Of a stretch of DNA of 31,335 nt, positions 22,601 to 29,484 are shown one piece after another. Both the position numbers and the translations under genes were made by a program. The notes below the pieces were generated by a model, which was given only the letters and a program-made list of their open reading frames with translations, was not told the DNA's origin and ran no database searches. The DNA is from JAJZQD01 sp021847735 (lineage in GTDB: Bacteria; Bacillota; Thermincolia; Thermincolales; UBA2595): the NCBI GenBank assembly GCA_027324025.1, contig DAHVYW010000073.1, positions 1 to 31,335 of the forward strand, given 5' to 3'. Every line of letters starts with the position of its first letter. Position 1 is the stretch's first letter.

Positions 22601-25234
22601 TTATACCTGCAGATTCTCCGGGGTCTTGTTCACAAAATGCAGTTTACGGTCTTTTTCGTCAAGAACCACCGTATCTTTTGGCGCTGCCTCCCCTTTGACA
22701 AGCATACGGCTTAGGGGGGTTTCAACTTCCTGCTGAATAAGGCGTTTTAACGGCCGGGCACCATAAGTCGGCTCATAACCTTTTTCAGCCAGGTAATCAA
22801 GGGCGCCGTTTTCCCATTCAAGTTTGATCCCTGTGCCGGTATAGACTCTATGGGCCAGTTTTTCCAGCAATAAACCGGCAATCTCCCTCATTTGCTCCCG
22901 GTTGAGGGCATGGAAAACCACTACCTCATCTACCCGGTTAAGAAATTCCGGGCGAAAATGCTGGCGTAGGATACCCAGGACACCGGCCTTCATTTGTTCA
23001 TAGTCCCCGGTGAGTTCCTGTGGGGCTAGAAGTTCCTGTTGGGCTAGGATTTCCTGACTGCCCAGGTTGGAAGTCATAATTACTACTGTATTCCGGAAAT
23101 TCACCGTACGCCCCTGACCGTCAGTAAGCCGGCCATCGTCAAGGAGCTGGAGCAGTACGTTAAACACGTCATGGTGGGCTTTTTCGATTTCATCCAGCAA
23201 AATCACTGAATATGGTTTCCGCCTGACTGCTTCTGTAAGCTGGCCGCCCTCCTCGTAGCCTACATACCCGGGGGGAGCCCCTATCAGCCGGGAAACAGTG
23301 TGCTTTTCCATGTATTCCGACATATCCAAACGCACTATATTGCGCTCGTCGTCAAAGAGCCCCTGAGCCAAAGCCCTGGCCAATTCAGTTTTACCCACAC
23401 CGGTAGGTCCCAGAAAAATAAAACTGCCTATCGGCCGGTGGGGGTCCTTGATGCCTGCCCTTGCGCGCAAAACCGCGTCCGCAACCGCCCTTACAGCCTC
23501 ATCCTGGCCGATAACCCGTTTGTGCAGTTCATCATCAAGATGAATCAGTTTTTGTTTTTCTCCTTCCATTAACTTGCTTACCGGAATACCCGTCCAGCGG
23601 CTTACTACACTGGCAATATCCTCTTCGTCAACCTCTTCTTTGAGCAGCATTCCGTGTTTTTGTTTGCCTGCCAGAAGTTCCTCTTCATTCGCCAACCGCC
23701 GTTTCAAGCCATCCAAGCGGCTGTACTTCAACTCAGCGAGCCGGTTCAAGTCATATTCCCGTTCGGCCCGCTCCATCTCCTGGTGGGTCTCTTCAATCTC
23801 TCTCTTTAACTGGCGGACCCGTGAAATGGCTTGTTTCTCAACCTGCCACTGGGCCTTCATAGCATCTGCTTCGGCCCGCAGGCCAGCCAGGTGTTCTTTA
23901 ATTTTTTTCAGGCGTTCCTCGGAAGCCTGGTCCTTTTCCTTGCTTAGGGCAGCCTCCTCAATTTCGAGCTGCATAATCCTACGGGTAATCTCATCGAGTT
24001 CGGTAGGCATGCTGTCTATCTCGGTGCGCAGGCGGGCCGCCGCCTCGTCCATCAGGTCAATGGCTTTATCCGGGAGGAACCGGTCCGAAATGTAACGGTC
24101 AGACAAAGTTGCCGCCGCTACTATCGCCCCGTCCTGAATTCGTACCCCGTGATGGACTTCGTAACGTTCCTTCAAACCCCGTAAGATAGAAACCGCGTCT
24201 TCCACAGACGGTGCATTGACCACCACCGGCTGAAACCGTCTCTCCAGAGCGGCGTCTTTTTCCACGTACTTTCGATATTCGTTAAGGGTGGTAGCTCCAA
24301 TTGTCCGCAGTTCACCCCTGGCCAGCATCGGCTTAAGGATATTGCCGGCGTCCACGGCACCTTCCGCCGCCCCGGCACCAACAACTGTATGGAGTTCGTC
24401 AATGAAAAGGATGACTCTCCCGTCAGATTCCTGTACTTCTTTGAGCACAGCCTTCAGCCTTTCCTCGAATTCTCCGCGGTATTTAGCTCCAGCCACCAGA
24501 GAGCCCATATCCAGGCCAATCAGGCGCTTGTCTTTCAAGCCCTCCGGTACGTCGCCGGCTACTATTCGCCTGGCCAGGCCTTCCACAATAGCGGTCTTGC
24601 CTACCCCCGGCTCACCAATAAGGACAGGGTTGTTCTTGGTACGCCGGGACAGAATTTCAATGACCCGCCGGATTTCTTCATCCCTGCCAATTACCGGGTC
24701 CAGTTTCCCATCCCTGGCCAGATTGGTCAGGTCCCGGCCGTAACGCTCAAGAGATTCGTACGTCTCTTCGGGGTTTTCACCGGTGACTCTTTGGTTGCCC
24801 CTTACAGCCTTCAGGGAATTGAGCAGGGCTTCACGGGACAGGCCGGCCTGCCTCAGGGAATCCTTTGTTTCCGGCTCGCCTTCTTCCAGCATGGCCAGCA
24901 GAAGGTGCTCCACGCTAATATAATCATCCTTCATGTCCCTGGCTTCCTTTTCGGCCCGGGACAATGCCCTGGCCAGCCCAGTCCCCAGGTGGAGTGCACC
25001 TTCATAACCGGTTACCACAGGTATTTTTTTCAGTAAATCTTCTATATTACCGGTGAGAATCCCGGTGTTTACCCCGGCGTGTTCCAGGAGGCGGGGGGCC
25101 ATACCCCCATCCTGGTTCAACAGCACCATAAGCAAGTGTTTGCCTGTTACTTCCTGGTGGTGTCTTTCTGCGGCAAGCTGCTGCGCTGCCGCCAGAGCCT
25201 CCCTTGACTTTTGTGTATAGCGGTTAATATCCAT
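22601..25234 (-). CDS. clpB: ATP-dependent chaperone ClpB (disaggregase)
   Basis: HSP100 disaggregase that works with DnaK to pull proteins out of aggregates. The 877 residues comprise a Clp-N domain (1-145), AAA domain 1 with GEPGVGKT (207-214), the long coiled-coil middle domain (about 400-530) that separates ClpB from ClpC, and AAA domain 2 with GPTGVGKT (609-616). No ClpP-binding loop was noticed. Residues 724-741 carry three hexapeptides (LGSQEI, LAQQEL, LAPQEL) encoded by tandem 18-bp units. The start at 25232-25234 has a GGGG site. It lies downstream of cbpM and dnaJ, its functional partners. Confidence 0.97.
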   Translation of the reverse strand: MDINRYTQKSREALAAAQQLAAERHHQEVTGKHLLMVLLNQDGGMAPRLLEHAGVNTGILTGNIEDLLKKIPVVTGYEGALHLGTGLARALSRAEKEARDMKDDYISVEHLLLAMLEEGEPETKDSLRQAGLSREALLNSLKAVRGNQRVTGENPEETYESLERYGRDLTNLARDGKLDPVIGRDEEIRRVIEILSRRTKNNPVLIGEPGVGKTAIVEGLARRIVAGDVPEGLKDKRLIGLDMGSLVAGAKYRGEFEERLKAVLKEVQESDGRVILFIDELHTVVGAGAAEGAVDAGNILKPMLARGELRTIGATTLNEYRKYVEKDAALERRFQPVVVNAPSVEDAVSILRGLKERYEVHHGVRIQDGAIVAAATLSDRYISDRFLPDKAIDLMDEAAARLRTEIDSMPTELDEITRRIMQLEIEEAALSKEKDQASEERLKKIKEHLAGLRAEADAMKAQWQVEKQAISRVRQLKREIEETHQEMERAEREYDLNRLAELKYSRLDGLKRRLANEEELLAGKQKHGMLLKEEVDEEDIASVVSRWTGIPVSKLMEGEKQKLIHLDDELHKRVIGQDEAVRAVADAVLRARAGIKDPHRPIGSFIFLGPTGVGKTELARALAQGLFDDERNIVRLDMSEYMEKHTVSRLIGAPPGYVGYEEGGQLTEAVRRKPYSVILLDEIEKAHHDVFNVLLQLLDDGRLTDGQGRTVNFRNTVVIMTSNLGSQEILAQQELLAPQELTGDYEQMKAGVLGILRQHFRPEFLNRVDEVVVFHALNREQMREIAGLLLEKLAHRVYTGTGIKLEWENGALDYLAEKGYEPTYGARPLKRLIQQEVETPLSRMLVKGEAAPKDTVVLDEKDRKLHFVNKTPENLQV
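23013..23066 (-). repeat. Tandem 18-bp triplication inside clpB
   Basis: Units at 23013-23030 and 23031-23048 differ at two bases; the unit at 23049-23066 is more diverged. They encode LAPQEL, LAQQEL and LGSQEI in frame within AAA domain 2, at the variable loop after the conserved MTSN. Confidence 0.8.
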
Positions 25235-25272
25235 AACTTAACCCCGGAGGTTTCCTAATCAACCCCGGGAAT

Positions 25273-25569
25273 TCACCTCCTTCTCAGTGTTTCAATTTCG
25301 TCCTGTAACATTTCCACACGTTCCAGTAAGTCTAAAATAATAGCTGCCCCCGGCAAATTGACCCCCAGATTACGGCGCAGGCGCATCAGCTTTCGAACGC
25401 GGCCTATCTGCCGAGTCGGGATCTGGTCATCGTGAAGCTCCACTATGCCCAGTTCAGCCAGTTTTTCAGCCATATCAGGGTGGATTTCCAGGCTGTTCAC
25501 ATGCACCCAGGAATCTTCGTCACCCAAAGACAGGGTATGGCGATACATTTGCAAATAATATTTTTTCAT
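25273..25569 (-). CDS. cbpM: Chaperone modulator CbpM-like, MerR-type helix-turn-helix
   Basis: A 98-residue protein of the CbpM family, which binds the J domain of CbpA-type proteins and blocks their work with DnaK. It has a winged-helix-like core (HPDMAEKLAELGIVELHDDQIPTRQIGRVRKLMRLRRNLGVNLPGA) and a C-terminal coiled coil (ILDLLERVEMLQDEIETLRRR). The arrangement is the MerR-like fold without a drug-binding part. The ATG at 25567-25569 is five bases after the dnaJ stop, so it is produced together with its expected partner. Confidence 0.85.
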   Translation of the reverse strand: MKKYYLQMYRHTLSLGDEDSWVHVNSLEIHPDMAEKLAELGIVELHDDQIPTRQIGRVRKLMRLRRNLGVNLPGAAIILDLLERVEMLQDEIETLRRR

Positions 25570-25574
25570 CGCCC

Positions 25575-26567
25575 TTACACCCCTTTCTTTAAAGCAGACA
25601 ACTGCCGGTAAAGCTGTTGTTCTTCTTCCGTCAGATGTTCGGGTATGTCAATTTTGATTCTCACATATTCATCTCCATGCCCTTCCTTATAGGGCAGCCC
25701 CTTGCCCCGTAAACGCAGGCGTTTGCCGGCACGAGTACCGGCGGGCACCTTCATATTCACCGGACCGTCTAACGTCGGCACTGATACCTGGTCACCAAGG
25801 GCGGCCTGTTCGGGCCGGAGAGTGATTTCTGTTTCCAAATCATTATCCTGAACCTTAAAAACCAAATGAGGTATAAGGTTTATTTTGAGGTAAAGGTCGC
25901 CCCGGGAGCCCCCGTGCAACCCTTCACCGCCCTGCCCTTTCAACCTAATACGACTTCCGGCGCGTACCCCGGGAGGGATCTTTACCGCCAGCGATTTGCT
26001 TCCGGAGATTGTACCGGTGCCTCCACAGCGGTTGCAAAAGGCGTCATAATCGTGGCCTGTTCCCCCACACACCGCGCATACTTCACGGGTCGAAAGCTGG
26101 AGGGATTTTTCAATACCGCGATAAGCCTCCTCCAGCGTAATTTCCAGTTCTGTTTCTATGTCCTGCCCGCGGACCGCCCCGCCGTGACGGGTTTTCCGTG
26201 AGGTGCGGGAAAAAGACGTTGCACCACCGAAAAGCGTTTCGAAGAAATCGCTGAACCCCCCGGCTTCATCCCCAGTACGGGTATAAAAACGAGCCCCTTT
26301 GGCATCCGGCGGCGGGCGAAAATCCTGGCCGTCGCGCCAGCTGGCTCCAAGCTCGTCATACTTAGCCCGTTTTTCCGGGTCACTCAATACTTCATAGGCC
26401 TCATTAATCTGCTTAAATTTTTCTTCCGCAGCGGCTTTGTCTTTCCCCGGGTGCAGGTCGGGATGCCACTTACGGGCCATTTTCCGATAGGCTGTCTTTA
26501 TTTCCTTTTCCGTGGCACTGCGGCCCACGCCCAGAGTTTCGTAATAGTCATGATATGTAACACTCAT
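25575..26567 (-). CDS. dnaJ: DnaJ/CbpA-type co-chaperone with half zinc finger
   Basis: J-domain protein that stimulates DnaK ATP hydrolysis and delivers substrates. The J domain (about 5-75) has the HPD motif (35-37), followed by a linker with FGGATSFSRTSRK. The zinc region has only two CxxCxGxG repeats (Cys164/167 and Cys178/181), against four in classical DnaJ and none in CbpA, so it can form one zinc site. Two beta-rich substrate-binding domains end the 330-residue protein. The ATG at 26565-26567 is used. It is followed by the CbpM modulator, supporting a CbpA-like role. Confidence 0.93.
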   Translation of the reverse strand: MSVTYHDYYETLGVGRSATEKEIKTAYRKMARKWHPDLHPGKDKAAAEEKFKQINEAYEVLSDPEKRAKYDELGASWRDGQDFRPPPDAKGARFYTRTGDEAGGFSDFFETLFGGATSFSRTSRKTRHGGAVRGQDIETELEITLEEAYRGIEKSLQLSTREVCAVCGGTGHDYDAFCNRCGGTGTISGSKSLAVKIPPGVRAGSRIRLKGQGGEGLHGGSRGDLYLKINLIPHLVFKVQDNDLETEITLRPEQAALGDQVSVPTLDGPVNMKVPAGTRAGKRLRLRGKGLPYKEGHGDEYVRIKIDIPEHLTEEEQQLYRQLSALKKGV

Positions 26568-26596
26568 TTTTCCTCACCACCCGCTTTTCGGCTAAC

Positions 26597-26631
26597 CCTG
26601 ATGGGCAGCCGGGCCCTTATCAGGACCCGGC
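26597..26631 (-). promoter_or_regulatory. Overlapping hairpins between dnaK and dnaJ
   Basis: GCCGGG (26608-26613) pairs with CCCGGC (26626-26631), with CC/GG inside. The strand 26619-26624 (ATCAGG) can instead pair with CCTGAT (26597-26602). The two structures exclude each other. No U-run follows. It may be an mRNA processing or stability element that sets dnaK and dnaJ levels apart. Confidence 0.45.
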
Positions 26632-26644
26632 CCCATTCGGGTGT

Positions 26645-28543
26645 TTATTTTACCTCAAACTCTGCATCCACCACATCACCGTCATCCTTGCCAGGCGAAC
26701 TGCCGCAGGTTCCGCTGCCACACCCTCCGGCAGGAGCGCCGGCTTGTTGGTAGGCAGCCTGGGACAGCGCGTGGGCTGCCTGCAGAAGGTCACTGTACAG
26801 TGTGCGAATACGGTCAACCGGAGCATTTTCCTTGAGGGCAGTCTTCAAATCCTCAAGCAGCTGCTCAATACGCGCTTTTTCATGTACCGGTACCCCGTCT
26901 CCCAAATCCTTGAGCTGGCGGTCAACCTGGTAAGCCAGGGTGTCGGCTTCATTGCGGGCTTCCACTTCCTGTCTGCGCTTTTTATCTTCGGCTGAATTCA
27001 TTTCAGCCTCACGAACCATACGGTCGATGTCTCCCTTATCCAGACTTGTCGAGCCGCTGATGGTAATAGTCTGTTCTTTCCCGGTACCCTTATCCTTGGC
27101 ACCGACCTTAAGAATACCATTGGCGTCAATATCAAAAGTAACTTCGATCTGCGGTATACCTCGCGGTGCCATGGGAATCCCCTCTAGTTTGAACTGGCCC
27201 AGGGAACGGTTATCTTTGGCCATTTCCCGCTCACCTTGGAGCACATGGATATCCACAGCTGACTGGTTTTCCTCCGCCGTGCTGAAAACTTCACTACGGC
27301 GTACGGGAATGGTAGTATTCCGTTCGATTATCTTCGTCATTACACTGCCCATCGTTTCAACGCCGAGAGAGAGGGGCGTAACATCCAACAGCAGTACATC
27401 CTTGACTTCCCCTGCCAATACTCCACCCTGGATAGCGGCGCCCAAAGCTACCACTTCATCAGGGTTAACGCCCTGGTGCGGGTCTTTGCCGCCCGTCAAC
27501 TGCCGGACAAGAGCCTGCACCGCCGGTATACGGGTCGACCCGCCGACCAGAATCACCTCATCAAGATCCTTTTCCGTCAGCCTGGCATCTGCCAAAGCCG
27601 CCTGAACAGGGCCCCGGCAGCGTTCCACCAGGTGATTGGTAAGGTCATCAAACTTTGCTCTCGTCAGTTTCAAATCGAAGTGTTTGGGGCCGGTGGCGTC
27701 AGCTGTAATAAAAGGTAAGTTGATTTGGGTCTCCATGGTGGTGGAAAGCTCCATCTTGGCTTTCTCCGCTGCTTCAGTTAACCTCTGCAGCGCCTGTTTG
27801 TCTACCCGTAGGTCGATGCCGTTATCCCTTTTGAATTCCTCTGCCATCCAGTCGACTACAGCCTTATCAAAGTTATCCCCACCAAGGTGAGTATCCCCGT
27901 TCGTGGATTTTACTTCAAATACACCGTCTCCCACTTCCAGAACCGAAACATCGAAGGTTCCACCGCCCAGGTCAAATACCATGACAGTCTGGTTGGTCTT
28001 TTTGTCCAAACCGTAAGCCAGTGCTGCCGCCGTAGGCTCGTTGATGATGCGCTGCACATTGAGGCCGGCAATTTTACCGGCATCCTTGGTGGCCTGCCTT
28101 TGGGCATCGTTGAAATACGCCGGAACAGTAATCACCGCATCAGTTACTTTTTCGCCCAGGAATTTGGCGGCGTCATCCACCAGTTTACGAAGCACCATGG
28201 CCGAGATTTCTTCCGGCGCATACTGTTTCCCCCGAATATCAAACCTCACGGCATCACTGGGGCCGGCCACGACGTTATACGGCACCAAAGTACGCTCGTC
28301 AGCCACTTCGGCATACCGGCGGCCGATAAATCGCTTCACGGAGTACAAAGTGTTTTCCGGATTTAATACTGACTGGCGCCTGGCCACCTGTCCCACAAGT
28401 CTTTCTCCATCTTCCTTAAAAGCCACCACGGACGGGGTGGTCCGGGAACCTTCGTTATTAACTATGACGGTAGGTTTGCCGCCTTCCATCACAGCTACCA
28501 CAGAGTTGGTGGTACCCAAATCAATTCCCACTGTTTTTCCCAT
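26645..28543 (-). CDS. dnaK: Chaperone protein DnaK
   Basis: Hsp70 chaperone. The 632 residues give the ATPase domain (1-380, with GIDLGTTNS at 6-14 and FDLGGGTFDVSVLE), the linker DVLLLDVTPLSLG, the beta-sandwich substrate-binding domain and the helical lid. The C-terminus, GGCGSGTCGSSPGKDDGDV and then VDAEFEVK, has two extra cysteines (608, 613) in a glycine-rich tail just before the usual DAEFE-type end. The ATG at 28541-28543 follows AAAGGGGG. It follows ctsR by 42 bases. grpE and hrcA are not in the window, so this may be a second dnaK or a relocated single copy. Confidence 0.97.
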   Translation of the reverse strand: MGKTVGIDLGTTNSVVAVMEGGKPTVIVNNEGSRTTPSVVAFKEDGERLVGQVARRQSVLNPENTLYSVKRFIGRRYAEVADERTLVPYNVVAGPSDAVRFDIRGKQYAPEEISAMVLRKLVDDAAKFLGEKVTDAVITVPAYFNDAQRQATKDAGKIAGLNVQRIINEPTAAALAYGLDKKTNQTVMVFDLGGGTFDVSVLEVGDGVFEVKSTNGDTHLGGDNFDKAVVDWMAEEFKRDNGIDLRVDKQALQRLTEAAEKAKMELSTTMETQINLPFITADATGPKHFDLKLTRAKFDDLTNHLVERCRGPVQAALADARLTEKDLDEVILVGGSTRIPAVQALVRQLTGGKDPHQGVNPDEVVALGAAIQGGVLAGEVKDVLLLDVTPLSLGVETMGSVMTKIIERNTTIPVRRSEVFSTAEENQSAVDIHVLQGEREMAKDNRSLGQFKLEGIPMAPRGIPQIEVTFDIDANGILKVGAKDKGTGKEQTITISGSTSLDKGDIDRMVREAEMNSAEDKKRRQEVEARNEADTLAYQVDRQLKDLGDGVPVHEKARIEQLLEDLKTALKENAPVDRIRTLYSDLLQAAHALSQAAYQQAGAPAGGCGSGTCGSSPGKDDGDVVDAEFEVK

Positions 28544-28585
28544 TTTTATAACCCCCTTTACCTATTACTATAATTAAGATTTAGC

Positions 28586-29053
28586 CTATTTTTCATGTCT
28601 CAGCAGTGCCATTAGCATGGCTTTAAGAACTGTTACCCTCAGTTTTCCGTTATCCTCAACCGGGCTATTGGAGGCGGTTACCTCAACAACATTTTCCATC
28701 ATGTGGGCTTCCCGCTTTGTGACCAAATCTTCTTCGTAGAGGTAGCGGATCAGATTCACTGATTCGGAAAGGGTAATTCGGTCTCCGATCTTATCATATA
28801 AAATGTCCAGCAGGTCTTCGGATTCCTCAAGCGGTACCCTGATTACACGGACAAAGCCCCCGCCACCTCGGCGGGTTTCAATAATATAACCCCGGTTAAA
28901 GGAAAACCTGGTGCTTAAAACATAGTTAATCTGGGAAGGCACACATCGAAACTTTTCCGCCAATTCGTTGCGGCGTAGTATCACAATTCCACCGTTACTC
29001 TGGTTTAACCTGGCCTTTATATACTCCTCGATGATATCCGCTATATTCGGCAT
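28586..29053 (-). CDS. ctsR: Transcription repressor CtsR
   Basis: CtsR is the class III heat-shock repressor that senses temperature itself and is released by McsB/McsA. The 155 residues have an N-terminal winged helix-turn-helix with LAEKFRCVPSQINYVL, a wing RRGGGGFVRV (61-70) whose tetraglycine loop (63-66) is the known thermosensor, and the helical C-terminal dimer and McsB-interaction region. The ATG at 29051-29053 follows GGGAGG. A longer frame to 29086 would run into the operator and is rejected. It leads dnaK, dnaJ, cbpM, clpB, mcsA, mcsB and clpC. Confidence 0.97.
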   Translation of the reverse strand: MPNIADIIEEYIKARLNQSNGGIVILRRNELAEKFRCVPSQINYVLSTRFSFNRGYIIETRRGGGGFVRVIRVPLEESEDLLDILYDKIGDRITLSESVNLIRYLYEEDLVTKREAHMMENVVEVTASNSPVEDNGKLRVTVLKAMLMALLRHEK

Positions 29054-29076
29054 AACCGACCTCCCTCCATTTTTTC

Positions 29077-29093
29077 TGACCTTCACTGACCTT
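29077..29093 (-). promoter_or_regulatory. CtsR-type operator at the ctsR start
   Basis: Minus strand AAGGTCA-GTG-AAGGTCA is a direct repeat with a 10-base period, the layout of the CtsR box (GGTCAAA-NAN-GGTCAAA). It lies just downstream of the -10 box, at the likely transcription start, and upstream of the ribosome binding site. It implies autoregulation. Confidence 0.82.
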
Positions 29094-29099
29094 AGTTAT

Positions 29100-29130
29100 A
29101 TTATATACCTCTTATGGCCACTTTTATCAA
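29100..29130 (-). promoter_or_regulatory. Sigma-A promoter of ctsR and the stress cluster
   Basis: Minus strand TTGATA (29125-29130) and, after 17-19 bases, TATATAAT (29100-29107). Its start site falls on the CtsR operator, so repressor binding would block it. Confidence 0.72.
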
Positions 29131-29255
29131 CAGCAGTTTAAGTTCATATCCGGCCAGCGTTCCAATCTTTCCGCTATCTTTCCAATTTATCTCACTATTT
29201 CTCTGCCCAGCTTTGATTATTGTCCTATTTCTGTATTTATCTTGAAAATATCCTG

Positions 29256-29329
29256 TGACCTTGCCCTTTGGTCATATCTTGGTCAAATTTGCACCCGCCT
29301 TTTGCCTGACCTTTAGACCTTGGCTGACC
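29256..29329. promoter_or_regulatory. Additional GGTCA direct-repeat sites (CtsR-like)
   Basis: On the minus strand GGTCA (29325-29329), GGTCT (29315-29319) and GGTCA (29307-29311) follow each other at 10- and 8-base spacing; a single GGTCA is at 29256. On the plus strand GGTCA recurs at 29270 and as GGTCAAA at 29281 with an 11-base period. They sit between the two divergent genes. Only the pair 29315-29329 has the exact CtsR spacing. Confidence 0.5.
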
Positions 29330-29414
29330 TTGTTGAAGTCTGGAAGAAAAATTCTCTTCTAATGGCTAGTCTTCTGTGGTAAAATGTAGATGCGTTCGCG
29401 TTATAGCAAAGATA

Positions 29415-29443
29415 TTGTCAATAAACTAGAATTGTGCTAAATA
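29415..29443 (+). promoter_or_regulatory. Probable promoter of the radical SAM gene
   Basis: Plus strand TTGTCA (29415-29420), a 17-base spacer and TAAATA (29438-29443), about 41 bases before the ATG. Both hexamers are imperfect. Confidence 0.55.
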
Positions 29444-29484
29444 ACTGGGTATATAAATAGTGTTGACTGAAAAGGGGAAATAAT

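Noticed and set aside
28544..29130. CIRCE operator (TTAGCACTC-N9-GAGTGCTAA) near dnaK or ctsR
   Set aside because: No such inverted repeat was found on either strand; only GGTCA direct repeats occur.
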